Below, piece by piece: positions 25,859-35,085 of a stretch of 64,000 nt of DNA; position 1 is the first letter of the stretch; the number at the start of each line of letters is the position of its first letter. Below the pieces are notes generated by a model that was not told the origin of the DNA, searched no databases, and worked only from the letters and a program-made list of their open reading frames with translations. The stretch lies in assembly GCA_038207625.1 (NCBI GenBank), contig JBBQZO010000025.1, forward strand, positions 1 to 64,000, given 5' to 3'. A program made the position numbers and the translations under genes. Origin of the DNA: JBBQZO01 sp038207625 (GTDB lineage: Bacteria > Pseudomonadota > Gammaproteobacteria > Burkholderiales > Burkholderiaceae_D).

Positions 25859-27393
25859 GTGTGGGCGGAAACTGCCCGCGCCGGGTGGTCCGCGCCGCCC
25901 TCGCGGGCGTCCAGCGCGCGCTCCAAAAACGCCCACACGGTGGGCTCCTGCATGCTCGCCACGTTCAGACGCATCCGGGTCGAGGGCAGCTGATTGGGCG
26001 AAAACAGGCTGCCCGGCGCCAGCAGCAGGCCTTCGGGCATCGCCTGCGCGGTCAGTAGATTGGTGTCGCGCCCGGCGTCGGCCCAGACGAACATGCCGGC
26101 CGGCGGCGCCACGTCAACGCGCAGGCCGACCCTTTCCATCTGGCGCACCGTCTTGGCGCGCACCGCGTCGAGTCGGCTGCGGATGCGGTCAGTATGCTTG
26201 CGGTACTGGCCCTCGGAGAGAATCTTGTAGACCACCCGCTCGCCCAGGTCGCTGGTGGTCAATGTGGCCAGCATCTTGCGGTCCGCCAGGCGCTGGGCCA
26301 GCTCCAGCGAGGTGGCGATGAAGCCCACGCGCAGATTGGCCGCCAGCGTTTTCGAGAAGCCGCCCAGATAGATCACGCGCTGCAACTGGTCCAGCGCGGC
26401 CATCCTGGTGGCGCTTTGCACGGCGCTGCCCGGATGCATATCGCAGTAGATGTCGTCCTCGACGATCGTGATCGCGTGTTCCTCGGCGATGCGCAGCACC
26501 TGGAAGGCCTTGGCCGCCGACAGCGACGTCGAGGTCGGATTGTGCAGCACCGAGTTGATCACGTACAGCTTGGGCTTGTGCAGCGCCGCCAACTGGGCCA
26601 GCAAGGCGATGTCGGGACCGTCCGGCAGGCGCGGGATACCGATTACCTTCAGCCCCATCGCCGCGAACGAACCAAACATCAGGAACCAGGCCGGGTCGTC
26701 GACGAAGACGGTGTCGCCCGGACGGGTGAATTCGCGCGCCACCAGATCCAGCGCCTGAGTGACGCCAACGGTGGTGACGATCTGCTCGGGCGCGGCCTCG
26801 ATTTCCAGCAAGGCGAGCTTGAGTTGCAGTTGCTGGCGCAGTGGCAGGAAACCCTGCGGCGCGCCGTAATTGAGCAGCAAACTGCTGTGCTGGCGGCTGA
26901 TCGCGCGCAGCGCGTTGGCCACGCTGGCGCCATCGAGCCATTCGGACGGCAATACACCCGAGCCGGGCACGCGCTGGTTTGGCGTGTTGCGGAACATATT
27001 GCGGATCAGCCAGACCACGTCGAGCGGCTTGCTGTCAACCTGCGCAACAACGGCGGTGGCGCCGTCCGTGCCGTCGACGGGTGCGCGCTCGGTACCGTTC
27101 AGCGGTGCGCGCGCGCGCACAAAGAAGCCGGCGCCGCGGCGCGACGCCAGATAGCCCTGCCCGACGAGCTTGTCGTAGCTGGCCACCACCGTAAAACAGG
27201 ACACACCGTGACTGGCGGCGAACTGGCGGATCGAGGGCATGCGCGCGCCGCTGCGCAGCAGACGGTCGTCGATGCGCGCCGCCACCGAACGCACGATCTG
27301 GTCGATCAGCGATTCGCCCGAGGCGCGCGACAGCAGGCTCACCATCGGCAGCAGCGTGGCGCGGGCGGGACGGGTCGGCGGTGTATTGGTCAT
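25840..27393 (-). CDS. MocR-type regulator (GntR helix-turn-helix fused to aminotransferase-like domain)
   Basis: A 517-residue PLP-binding transcription factor. The N-terminal winged helix (about 25-95) reads ESLIDQIVRSVAARI, MPSIRQFAASHGVSCFTVVASYDKLVGQGYL. The C-terminal fold-type I domain has PGDTVFVDDPAWFLMF, IVEDDIYCDMHPG and the PLP lysine in YLGGFSKTLAANLRVGF. It is divergent from a threonine-dehydratase-like gene and an EamA transporter, so it most likely controls those in response to an amino acid or amine bound as a PLP adduct. Conserved direct repeats are present in the shared control region. The effector is unknown. Confidence 0.92.
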   Translation of the reverse strand: MTNTPPTRPARATLLPMVSLLSRASGESLIDQIVRSVAARIDDRLLRSGARMPSIRQFAASHGVSCFTVVASYDKLVGQGYLASRRGAGFFVRARAPLNGTERAPVDGTDGATAVVAQVDSKPLDVVWLIRNMFRNTPNQRVPGSGVLPSEWLDGASVANALRAISRQHSSLLLNYGAPQGFLPLRQQLQLKLALLEIEAAPEQIVTTVGVTQALDLVAREFTRPGDTVFVDDPAWFLMFGSFAAMGLKVIGIPRLPDGPDIALLAQLAALHKPKLYVINSVLHNPTSTSLSAAKAFQVLRIAEEHAITIVEDDIYCDMHPGSAVQSATRMAALDQLQRVIYLGGFSKTLAANLRVGFIATSLELAQRLADRKMLATLTTSDLGERVVYKILSEGQYRKHTDRIRSRLDAVRAKTVRQMERVGLRVDVAPPAGMFVWADAGRDTNLLTAQAMPEGLLLAPGSLFSPNQLPSTRMRLNVASMQEPTVWAFLERALDAREGGADHPARAVSAHTLKSLL

Positions 27394-27447
27394 TTTACCA
27401 TTACAGTATATGAAATTATGTCGTCAGGTGTATTGGTAGTGTACTGG
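27381..27447. promoter_or_regulatory. direct repeats GTGTAyTGG in the MocR/dehydratase divergent region
   Basis: Three same-orientation copies: 27381-27389 and 27428-27436 (GTGTATTGG), and 27439-27447 (GTGTACTGG). The last two are spaced exactly 11 bp, one helical turn, while the first overlaps the start of the regulator's coding sequence 47 bp away. MocR proteins are known to bind direct repeats, so this is a plausible autoregulatory and activation site. Confidence 0.5.
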
Positions 27448-27507
27448 GATTCTCGTCTAGGATATACCCATCGCCCGCCCACACCAGCATTTTTTTGAAA
27501 GCCCGCC

Positions 27508-28494
27508 ATGCATTTGCCCAATGCCTCCGATCTCGACGCCGCCGCCGCCATCGTGTACGCCGCCATGCCGGCCACCCCGCAGTTTTCCTGGCCGCAGCTC
27601 AACGCGGCGGTCGGCACCGAGCTGTGGGTCAAACACGAGAACCACACCGCGACCGGTTCGTTTAAGGTGCGCGGCGGCCTGGTGTACCTGGACGCGCTGA
27701 GCCGCCGTCTGCCCGATGTCAAAGGGATCGTGTGCGCCACGCGCGGCAACCACGGGCAGGCGATCGCTTTCGCGGCCGGTCGGCACGGCATGCGGGCGCG
27801 CATCGTCGTCCCGCACGGCAATAGCGTCGAGAAGAACGCCGCCATGCGCGCGCTGGGCGCCGAGCTGATCGAATTCGGCGCCGAATTTCAGGACAGCCGC
27901 GACCATGCGCACATGCTGGCCGAGCGCGACGGCCTGCACATGGTGCCCTCGCTGCACCCCGACCTGGTGGCCGGCGTGGCCACCGGCTGGCTCGAACTGC
28001 TGCGCGCCCAGCCCGACCTGGAGACCTTGTTCGTGCCGATCGGCCAGGGTTCGGGCATCTGCGCCGCCGTGGCCGCGCGCCGCGCGCTGGGCCTGACAAC
28101 GCGCATCATCGGCGTCGTCTCGCAGCACGCGCCGGCCTATCAACTGTCGTTCCGGGCGCGCCGCCTGATCGAAGCGCCGGTCAGCACCGCGATCGCCGAC
28201 GGCCTGGCCTGCCGCGTGCCGGACCCCGACTCGCTGGCGATCGTGCTCGAAGCGGTCGACGATGTCGTCGCGGTGAGCGACCTTGAAATCGGTGCGGCCA
28301 TGCGGCTGTATTACGGCGCCACCCACAACGTGGCCGAAGGGGCCGGCGCGGCCGCGCTGGCGGCGGCCCTGCAACTGCGCGCGGACCCGCGCGTCCAAGG
28401 GCGCAAGGTCGGCGTGCCGCTGTCCGGCGCCAACGTCGATGCCGAACGTTTTGGCGCCATCCTGCGCAGCAGTCCTGCCAACATCAAGGAGTAG
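27508..28494 (+). CDS. threonine/serine dehydratase-like PLP enzyme
   Basis: Fold-type II PLP enzyme of 328 residues, expected to deaminate a hydroxy-amino acid or related compound. It has the PLP lysine K53 (HTATGSFKVRGGLVY), substrate loop CATRGNHGQAIAFAA, and the phosphate-binding glycine loop as FVPIGQGSGICAAVAAR rather than the GGGGL form of classical IlvA. It lacks the C-terminal ACT regulatory domain of biosynthetic IlvA, fitting a catabolic role. It starts an operon with an EamA exporter (3 bp gap) and is divergent from a MocR regulator. The real substrate may not be threonine. Confidence 0.8.
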   Translation: MHLPNASDLDAAAAIVYAAMPATPQFSWPQLNAAVGTELWVKHENHTATGSFKVRGGLVYLDALSRRLPDVKGIVCATRGNHGQAIAFAAGRHGMRARIVVPHGNSVEKNAAMRALGAELIEFGAEFQDSRDHAHMLAERDGLHMVPSLHPDLVAGVATGWLELLRAQPDLETLFVPIGQGSGICAAVAARRALGLTTRIIGVVSQHAPAYQLSFRARRLIEAPVSTAIADGLACRVPDPDSLAIVLEAVDDVVAVSDLEIGAAMRLYYGATHNVAEGAGAAALAAALQLRADPRVQGRKVGVPLSGANVDAERFGAILRSSPANIKE

Positions 28495-28497
28495 TCC

Positions 28498-29424
28498 ATG
28501 AACGACAGCGCCACCCTGGCCGCGCCGCGCACCACCACAACGGGCCTGTCCAACGAGACCACCGGCATGCTGCTGGGCCTCGTCGGCGTCATCATTTTCA
28601 GCCTGACGCTGCCGTTCACGCGCATCGCCGTGGCCGAACTGGACCCGGCTTTCATCGCCTTCGGGCGCGCCGTGGTGGCCGCCCTGCTGGCGGGCGTCTG
28701 GTTGCGCTGGAACGGCGCGAGCTGGCCGCCGCGCGCGGCGCTGCTGCCGCTGGCGGTGGTGTCGGGCGGGTGCATCATCGGCTTTCCGTGGCTATCCTCG
28801 ATCGCCATGCGCACCTTGCCGGCGGCCCACGGCGCCGTGATGGCCGGCCTGCTGCCGCTGGCCACGGCGGTGTGCTCGGCGCTGCGCGGACACGAGAAAC
28901 CGTCGCTCGGCTTCTGGCTGATGGCGCTGACGGGATCGAGCCTGGTGATCGGTTTCGCGCTGCACAAGAGTGGCGGCAGTTTTCACCCGGCCGACCTGGC
29001 CATGCTGGGCGCGGTGCTGCTGGCCGGGGCCGGCTACGCCGAGGGCGGCCGGCTGGCCCAAAGCATGGGAGGCCAACAGGTGATCAGCTGGGCGCTGGTG
29101 CTGTCGCTGCCCTTGCTGCTGCCGCTGACGCTGTATCTATGCTGGGCGCACGCGGGCGAGTTTGGCGCCGTCGGCGCGCGCAGCTGGTGCGCATTCGCCT
29201 ACGTGTCGGCGTTGTCGATGTTCATCGGCTTCTTCTTCTGGTATCGCGGCCTGGCCAAGGGCGGCATCGCGCGGGTCGGCCAGGTGCAGCTGGTGCAGCC
29301 CTTCCTGACCCAGCTGGGCGCCTGGGTGCTGTTGGGCGAAGCTCTGGAGTGGTCCAACTTCCTGTTTGCCGCCGCCGTCATCGCGGTGGTGTTTGTCGGG
29401 CGCCGGATGCAGGTTCGGCGCTGA
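28498..29424 (+). CDS. EamA/DMT-superfamily transporter
   Basis: Inner-membrane protein of 308 residues with about ten hydrophobic helices arranged as two EamA repeats: MLLGLVGVIIFSLTLPFTRIAV begins the first and ADLAMLGAVLLAGAGYAEGG the second, ending VQPFLTQLGAWVLLGEAL. Members export amino acids or other metabolites. It follows the dehydratase gene after three bases and is surely co-transcribed, so it probably moves the dehydratase's substrate or a related amino acid under MocR control. Direction and substrate are inferred. Confidence 0.85.
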   Translation: MNDSATLAAPRTTTTGLSNETTGMLLGLVGVIIFSLTLPFTRIAVAELDPAFIAFGRAVVAALLAGVWLRWNGASWPPRAALLPLAVVSGGCIIGFPWLSSIAMRTLPAAHGAVMAGLLPLATAVCSALRGHEKPSLGFWLMALTGSSLVIGFALHKSGGSFHPADLAMLGAVLLAGAGYAEGGRLAQSMGGQQVISWALVLSLPLLLPLTLYLCWAHAGEFGAVGARSWCAFAYVSALSMFIGFFFWYRGLAKGGIARVGQVQLVQPFLTQLGAWVLLGEALEWSNFLFAAAVIAVVFVGRRMQVRR

Positions 29425-29561
29425 CGATTTCACGGCAAAAGTGGGCAGCGCGGCCAGCTCGAAGTACAATACCAGATGCTTGTGCGCGCCGATGGCGCCT
29501 ATGCCTGCCCTGACAATGTCAACCGCCGCATCGGTTTTTGCGGCCCACTATTTGGATAGCC

Positions 29562-30023
29562 ATGTCTTTCTACGAAAAACTTACAGCCCTCGAGATCACC
29601 CTGACCGCGCCAGCGGCGCCCGTCGCGGCCTATGTCATGTACGTGCAAACCGGTAATCTGGTGTTCATCTCCGGCCATCTGGCCAAGCGCGACGACGGTA
29701 GCGTGTGGGCCGGGCAGTTGGGCAAGGACGTCACCACCGAGCAAGGCCAGCACGCTGCGCGCAACATCGCAATCGCCCTGATCGGCACCATCGAACACGC
29801 TTGCGGGGGCGATCTGAACCGCCTCAAGCGCATCGTCAAGCTGACCAGCCTGGTCAATTCGACACCCGACTACATCGATCACCACCTCGTTACCAATGGC
29901 TGTTCGAGCCTGCTGGGCGAAGTGTTCGGCGAGCACGGCAAACATGCGCGCGCGGCCTTCGGCGTGGCGCAGATCCCGCTGGGCGCCTGCGTGGAAATCG
30001 ACATGGTCGTTGAAATCGCTTAA
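29562..30023 (+). CDS. RidA-family (YjgF/YER057c) protein
   Basis: Small 153-residue cytosolic protein of the family that hydrolyses reactive enamine/imine intermediates made by PLP dehydratases. It belongs to the longer YjgF-like subgroup (AYVMYVQTGNLVFISGHLAKRDDGS, DLNRLKRIVKLTSLVNSTPDY, ARAAFGVAQIPLGACVEIDMVVEIA). The Arg that binds carboxylates in true RidA (in the segment before the C-terminus) is not obvious: the equivalent reads HARAAFGVAQIPLGA. Position near a PLP dehydratase and an aminotransferase fits imine damage control. The start at 29562 (MSFYEKL) is preferred over an upstream in-frame ATG. Confidence 0.85.
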   Translation: MSFYEKLTALEITLTAPAAPVAAYVMYVQTGNLVFISGHLAKRDDGSVWAGQLGKDVTTEQGQHAARNIAIALIGTIEHACGGDLNRLKRIVKLTSLVNSTPDYIDHHLVTNGCSSLLGEVFGEHGKHARAAFGVAQIPLGACVEIDMVVEIA

Positions 30024-30126
30024 GTAGACCGAATCCGGGTGGCGCTTACCCGGTGCCATCCTTCCAGAGCCGCTTACCCAGCGTGTTCAATCAGAGGCCC
30101 AGAGCCTCCTTCCCAGTGAGACGTGT

Positions 30127-31320
30127 ATGAAAATCGAAAATCCGAATCCTATCCAGTGGCGCTTCGCCGAGCGTGCCGAGCAGCTGCAAAGCTCGTTCAT
30201 CCGCGAGATCCTGAAGATCACCCAGCGTCCCGAGATCATCTCGTTCGCCGGCGGCCTGCCTTCGCCGGCCACCTTCCCGGTCGCGGAAATGAAGGAAGCG
30301 TTCGACAAGGTGTTGACCAACAGCGGCAAAGTGGCCCTGCAATACGGTCCGACCGACGGTTTTCCGCCGCTGCGCGAATGGATCGCCAATTCGCTGTCGA
30401 ACGACGGCGTCAAGATCCTGCCCGAGCAAGTGCTGATGACGTCGGGCTCGCAGCAGGCGCTCGACCTGCTCGGTAAAGTGCTGATCGACGAAGGCAGCCG
30501 CGTGCTCGTTGAAACGCCAAGCTACCTGGGCGCGCTGCAAGCGTTCTCCGTCTACCGTCCCGAATTCGTGTCGGTCGAAACCGACGACCATGGTCTGGTG
30601 CCGCACTCGGTGGTGCCGGTGGCCGAAGGCGCGCGCCTGCTGTACGCGCTGCCGAACTTCCAGAACCCGACCGGGCGCAGCTTGTCCGTCGAGCGCCGCG
30701 TCGAACTGGTCGAAACCTGCGCCCGCCTCGGCCTGCCTTTGATCGAAGACGATCCGTACGGCGCGCTCAGCTACAAGGGCGAGCCTTCGCCGAAGATGCT
30801 GACGATGAATCCGGACGGCGTCATCTACATGGGCTCGTTCTCGAAAGTGCTCACGCCGGGCATTCGCCTGGGCTACGTGGTGGCGCCGCTGCCGCTGGTG
30901 CGCCGCCTGGAACTGGCCAAGCAAGCGGCCGACCTGCACACCGCCCAGCTGACCCAGATGGTAGTCCATGAGGTGATCAAGGACGGCTTTCTGGAACGCC
31001 ACATCCCGACCATCCGCACGCTGTACGGCAAGCAGTGCCAGGCCATGCTCGACGCGATGGACGCCTGCTTCCCGGCCGGCGTTAGCTGGACCCGTCCGGA
31101 AGGCGGCATGTTCATCTGGGTCACGCTGCCGGCCCATATCGACGCGATGGCGCTGCTTGACGAGGCGATCGCCAACAAGGTCGCCTTCGTGCCGGGCGCG
31201 CCGTTCTACGCCAATTCGCCGGAAACGAACACGCTGCGCCTGTCGTTCGTGACGGTGTCGCCGGAAAAAATCCGCGAAGGCATCGCCATCCTCGGCAAGC
31301 TGATCGCAGCGAAAGTCTAA
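30127..31320 (+). CDS. class I/II PLP-dependent aminotransferase (2-aminoadipate transaminase-like)
   Basis: Cytoplasmic transaminase of 397 residues. Motifs: IISFAGGLPSPATFP near the N-terminus, LMTSGSQQALDLLGKVL, YALPNFQNPTGRS, IEDDPYGALSY and the PLP lysine in YMGSFSKVLTPGIRLGYV. Overall similarity is to the LysN/2-aminoadipate or aromatic transaminase group, often broad in specificity. It lies about 100 bp after RidA with an intergenic leader and ends before a GC-rich hairpin. Substrate not assignable. Confidence 0.88.
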   Translation: MKIENPNPIQWRFAERAEQLQSSFIREILKITQRPEIISFAGGLPSPATFPVAEMKEAFDKVLTNSGKVALQYGPTDGFPPLREWIANSLSNDGVKILPEQVLMTSGSQQALDLLGKVLIDEGSRVLVETPSYLGALQAFSVYRPEFVSVETDDHGLVPHSVVPVAEGARLLYALPNFQNPTGRSLSVERRVELVETCARLGLPLIEDDPYGALSYKGEPSPKMLTMNPDGVIYMGSFSKVLTPGIRLGYVVAPLPLVRRLELAKQAADLHTAQLTQMVVHEVIKDGFLERHIPTIRTLYGKQCQAMLDAMDACFPAGVSWTRPEGGMFIWVTLPAHIDAMALLDEAIANKVAFVPGAPFYANSPETNTLRLSFVTVSPEKIREGIAILGKLIAAKV

Positions 31321-31326
31321 GCAGTC

Positions 31327-31355
31327 CGGTGCGGGCCCCTCGGGCGCCCGCACCG
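31327..31355 (+). terminator. GC-rich hairpin after the aminotransferase gene
   Basis: CGGTGCGGGC pairs perfectly with GCCCGCACCG around a 9-base loop, six bases after the stop codon. No U-tract follows, but placement right after a gene end suggests a terminator or 3' stabiliser. The remaining gap to the next gene (31356-31670) shows no gene and is GC-rich. Confidence 0.5.
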
Positions 31356-31670
31356 TCAAGCCGCCATGCGCAGTACCAGGGCGCCGCGCCGCCGTGCCCC
31401 TCGGCGCAGCGCCGTCGTCGCGGCGCAGATCCATCATTGCCCGCCCCCAAAGCGCATCAAGTGAGCGCGCATCCTCCCTGGCCGGCCGCGTTGCGGCACA
31501 GTCCGAGCGCCCCGCGGGTATCGAGCTCGGGCAAACGGCCACCAATCCGGACATTTCGATGCCGCTCTGTCTGCGAACGCACCGACACCGCGACACTCTG
31601 GCGCGACTATTGAACGCAGGACCGGACGCTGCCAACCGTGTGCGGCCTAGCCACCGAGACGGGAGCGCCC

Positions 31671-32972
31671 ATGCAGACTGTACACAGCGAACGCGCCGGC
31701 GACCAAGCCGGCCAGCCAGACGAGCAAACGTGGCTGCAAAAACTGGGCCCCGGCTTGATCACCGGCGCCGCCGATGACGACCCGAGCGGTATCGCCACCT
31801 ATTCGCAAGCGGGCGCGCAATTTGGCTTTGGCATGTTGTGGACCATCCTGTTCACGTATCCGCTGATGGTCGGCATCCAGATGATCAGCGCCAAGATCGG
31901 CCGCGTCAGCGGGCACGGGCTGGCGAGCAATATCCGCAAGTATTACCCCCGCTGGCTGCTGTACGCGATCATCAGCCTGCTGCTGGTGGCCAACACCATC
32001 AATATCGCCGCCGACATCGCCGCCATGGGCTCGGCGCTCAAGCTGCTCGTCAACGGTCCGGCGCACCTGTTCGCGCTCGCTTTTGGCGTGCTCTCTCTGA
32101 TACTGCAGGTGTTCGTCCCTTACCGCCGCTATGTGCGCATTCTGAAGTGGTTGACGCTGGCCTTGCTGGCCTATTTCGCCACGGCGCTGGTGGTGCACAT
32201 TCCCTGGGGCAGCGTGCTGGCCAACACCGTGCACCCCCAGATACGCTGGAATGGCGCCTACGTCACCACCGTCGTGGCCGTGTTCGGCACCACCATCAGT
32301 CCCTACCTGTTCTTTTGGCAAGCCTCGCAAGAGGTCGAAGACCTGCGTGCCGATCCGCATGCGCAGGCCCTGACGCAGTCACCCGAGCAGGCGCCCGCCA
32401 GCTTTCGCCGGATCAGGCTCGATACGGTGATCGGCATGGCGTTTTCAAACCTGGTCGCGTTCTTCATCATCTTGACGACGGCGGTCACCCTGAACGCGCA
32501 CGGCATCACGCAAATCGACACGGCGGCCCAGGCGGCCAGCGCGCTGCGCCCCATCGCCGGCGACTTCGCGTTCGTGCTGTTTGCCGTCGGCATCATCGGC
32601 ACCGGCCTGCTGGCCGTTCCCGTGCTGGCCGGCTCGGCGGCCTACGCGATCGCCGGCGCATTTCAATGGAAAAACAGCCTGGAAGCACAACCGGTGACGG
32701 CAAAGAAGTTTTACGCCATCATCGCGCTGTCGACCTTGATCGGCGTGGCGCTGTGTTTCACCAGACTCGATCCGATCAAGGCCCTGTACTGGAGCGCCGT
32801 GATCAATGGCGTCATTTCGGTGCCCATCATGATCGTCATGATGTTGATGGCCGCGCGCGCGGAAATCATGGGCAAGCTGGTCATCTCGCGCCGCCTGAGC
32901 GTGCTGGGATGGGCTTGCACGGTGGCGATGGGCGGCGCGGTGCTGGCGATGGCCGTCACGATGCTGCGCTGA
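31671..32972 (+). CDS. Nramp-family transporter with non-canonical metal-site motifs
   Basis: Inner-membrane protein of 433 residues with about 11 helices. Helix 1 carries GAADDDPSGIATYSQAGAQ, i.e. DPSG where classical Nramp metal transporters have DPGN, and helix 6 reads GTTISPYLFFWQASQEVED where the classical MPH motif (the metal-ligand Met) is absent. The protein therefore belongs to an Nramp-related clade without the canonical Mn/Fe-selective site; a different cation is likely. The ATG at 31671 has GGGAGC five bases upstream; a GTG at 31638 is the alternative start. It is monocistronic. Confidence 0.82.
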   Translation: MQTVHSERAGDQAGQPDEQTWLQKLGPGLITGAADDDPSGIATYSQAGAQFGFGMLWTILFTYPLMVGIQMISAKIGRVSGHGLASNIRKYYPRWLLYAIISLLLVANTINIAADIAAMGSALKLLVNGPAHLFALAFGVLSLILQVFVPYRRYVRILKWLTLALLAYFATALVVHIPWGSVLANTVHPQIRWNGAYVTTVVAVFGTTISPYLFFWQASQEVEDLRADPHAQALTQSPEQAPASFRRIRLDTVIGMAFSNLVAFFIILTTAVTLNAHGITQIDTAAQAASALRPIAGDFAFVLFAVGIIGTGLLAVPVLAGSAAYAIAGAFQWKNSLEAQPVTAKKFYAIIALSTLIGVALCFTRLDPIKALYWSAVINGVISVPIMIVMMLMAARAEIMGKLVISRRLSVLGWACTVAMGGAVLAMAVTMLR

Positions 32973-33696
32973 TGCGGGCGCGCACATACCGGACCAGCCT
33001 CGGTGTGTTTGGCGCGCCAGCGCGAACTCCTTTTCACGGCCCAAGTCCAATCAAGATCGGGTCCACCAGTCGCTGGTGGTCGCATCTTGTGCCTTGCCAA
33101 CCGAGTGATTCCGACGCTGATGATGGCCTTGCTTCGAAAATGGTGGGTATGCACGCTGATCGGCGCTTTCGCGAGCGCGGCCGGCCTTGCGTATTTACTG
33201 GCCGAGGACGATCTGGCCGACCCGGTTGCGCCAAGCGCTCGGGCTGCCACGGGCGCACCGAATAGCGACCATCATGTACACCAAAGATAACTGGTTGTCA
33301 CCATACAACATGGTTTCGTCAATATTTTCGCCCGGAATAGCCACCAACTCTCATCACTGTGCCGCGCACAATCCGAGCGACAGCGCCGTTTGCGGTTTTG
33401 CCGGCGAATGGATCCGGATTCCGAATACGGGAAAAATGTAACCAAGGTTCGTAGCCGGCGGCGCGTGCCGCCAAACTGCCACGGCGGGCCGCGACAGGAT
33501 AGTTACCCAACTTTAGCTACAAAGTGTTAGTATTTAACCGAATCTTTCACCTCTTCGAGCCAGCCATGTCTTTCACCGCGCGCGCGCAAAATCGTCGACT
33601 TCGCCTGCTGCGCGGCGAACCGGCGACCAAGCAAACCGGACGGTGTGGAGCTGCGAGAGCGGCCTTGCGCGCACCACCTTGCGTCGAAAGCGCGGC
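32973..33696. other. long intergenic region before the GGDEF gene
   Basis: About 720 bp with no confident gene apart from one possible small ORF (33120-33290). A perfect hairpin CCACCAG-TCG-CTGGTGG sits at 33063-33079, about 90 bp after the transporter stop. The section 33280-33540 is more AT-rich and has no promoter I can name. Confidence 0.45.
33120..33290 (+). CDS. possible small membrane protein, unrecognised
   Basis: From the ATG pair at 33120/33123 a 56-residue frame reads MMALLRKWWVCTLIGAFASA followed by AGLAYLLAEDDLADP and a polar tail ending HHVHQR. One hydrophobic helix (about 8-26) with flanking basic residues looks like a single-pass protein. There is no strong ribosome site and no recognised family; chance is a real possibility. 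Confidence 0.25.
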   Translation: MMALLRKWWVCTLIGAFASAAGLAYLLAEDDLADPVAPSARAATGAPNSDHHVHQR

Positions 33697-35085
33697 ATGA
33701 TCAACCGAGTGAGCAGCAGTGCCGGGCGCAGCGCGGTTATTCTGATCGTCGACGACGCGCCCGACGCGCTGCATGTGCTGCGCACCAGCCTGCTCCAACA
33801 AGGCTATCAGACCCACATCGCCAACAGCGGCGAGCAGGCGCTCGCGTTGGCGCGCAGCGTGCATCCCGACCTGATCTTGCTCGACGTCGTCATGCCCGGC
33901 ATCGACGGCTTCGAAACGTGCCGGCGCCTGAAGGCCGATGCCGCAACCAGCGCCATTCCGGTGATCTTCATGAGCGCCTGCAACGACACCGATGCGGTGG
34001 TGTCAGGCTTCGAGCACGGCGCGATCGACTACCTGAGCAAACCTTTGCACATGGCCGAGGTGTGCGCCCGAGTGCGCGCCCAGTTGTACCAGCGCACCCA
34101 CAGCGACAATCACCAGCAACAGGCCGAGCGGCTGCGCACCATCGTCAACAGCATGGCCGAAGGCTTGATGATGATCGACGCCGACGGCGTCATCCAGTCG
34201 ACCAATCCGGCCTGCGACCGCTACCTCGGCTACAGCGCCAACGAACTGGCCGGGCGCTCGATCAGCACCTTACTGAGCGCCGCGGTGGCGGCCGAATACC
34301 TCGACGACTTCGCGCGCTACGTCGCGCATCCCGACGGTGCCCACCTGCTTGGCGCGCGCGAAGTGACACTGGCCCATCGCGACGGTGGCAGCGTGTGCAT
34401 GGACCTGACACTGACACCGATGAGCGGACGCGCGCCGCTGTTCATCGGCCTGCTGCACGACATCACGCGCCACAAGCAGCACGAAGACGCACTGCAACGC
34501 GCCGCCCAGGTCGACCCGCTCACGCACATCGCCAACCGGCGCCACTTCGACAGTTTCCTCGACCATGAATGGCAGCGCGCGCTGCGCACCGGCACGCCGA
34601 TGTCGCTGGTGGTGCTGGACGTGGACCACTTCAAGCTATACAACGACGCGCTGGGCCACCAGGCCGGCGACCATTGCCTGCAGCAGGTGGCCGAGGCAAC
34701 GCAGGCGCACGCGATGCGCCCGACCGATCTGGCGGCGCGCTACGGCGGCGAAGAATTCGCGCTGCTGTTCGCCGAGACCAGCGGCGAGACGGCACTGGCG
34801 CTGGCCGAAGCGATCCGGCGCCACGTCGAGCACCTGCACCTGCCCCATCCGCGCTCGCCGAGCTCGCCGTGGCTGACCGTCAGCGTGGGCGTGGCGAGCA
34901 TGGTCCCCACCCCGCAGGACGCGGTCCAGACGCTGTTCGCGGCGGCCGACCGGGCCATGTACGCGAGTAAGGATGGCGGACGCAACCGGGTCACCGCAGT
35001 CGCCCCTGGCAACGCCGAGTGCGAGGCGCTGCTGGCCCTGATGCTGCGCGCGCAGCCAGTCACACCTGTTTCGGATAACCGGTAA
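33697..35085 (+). CDS. REC-PAS-GGDEF diguanylate cyclase
   Basis: Predicted to make cyclic di-GMP under phosphorelay control. From MINRVSSSAG (462 residues): a receiver domain (about 13-130) with acidic pair VDDAPD, phospho-Asp in LILLDVVMPGIDG and KPLHM; a PAS domain (about 145-260, MAEGLMMIDADGVIQSTNPA); and a C-terminal GGDEF domain with signature RYGGEEFALLF. The inhibitory I-site RPTD is exactly five residues before GGEEF, so product inhibition is expected. The gene's 3' end overlaps the convergent FGGY kinase by 26 bp. The start at an upstream ATG (33643) is less likely. Confidence 0.9.
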   Translation: MINRVSSSAGRSAVILIVDDAPDALHVLRTSLLQQGYQTHIANSGEQALALARSVHPDLILLDVVMPGIDGFETCRRLKADAATSAIPVIFMSACNDTDAVVSGFEHGAIDYLSKPLHMAEVCARVRAQLYQRTHSDNHQQQAERLRTIVNSMAEGLMMIDADGVIQSTNPACDRYLGYSANELAGRSISTLLSAAVAAEYLDDFARYVAHPDGAHLLGAREVTLAHRDGGSVCMDLTLTPMSGRAPLFIGLLHDITRHKQHEDALQRAAQVDPLTHIANRRHFDSFLDHEWQRALRTGTPMSLVVLDVDHFKLYNDALGHQAGDHCLQQVAEATQAHAMRPTDLAARYGGEEFALLFAETSGETALALAEAIRRHVEHLHLPHPRSPSSPWLTVSVGVASMVPTPQDAVQTLFAAADRAMYASKDGGRNRVTAVAPGNAECEALLALMLRAQPVTPVSDNR

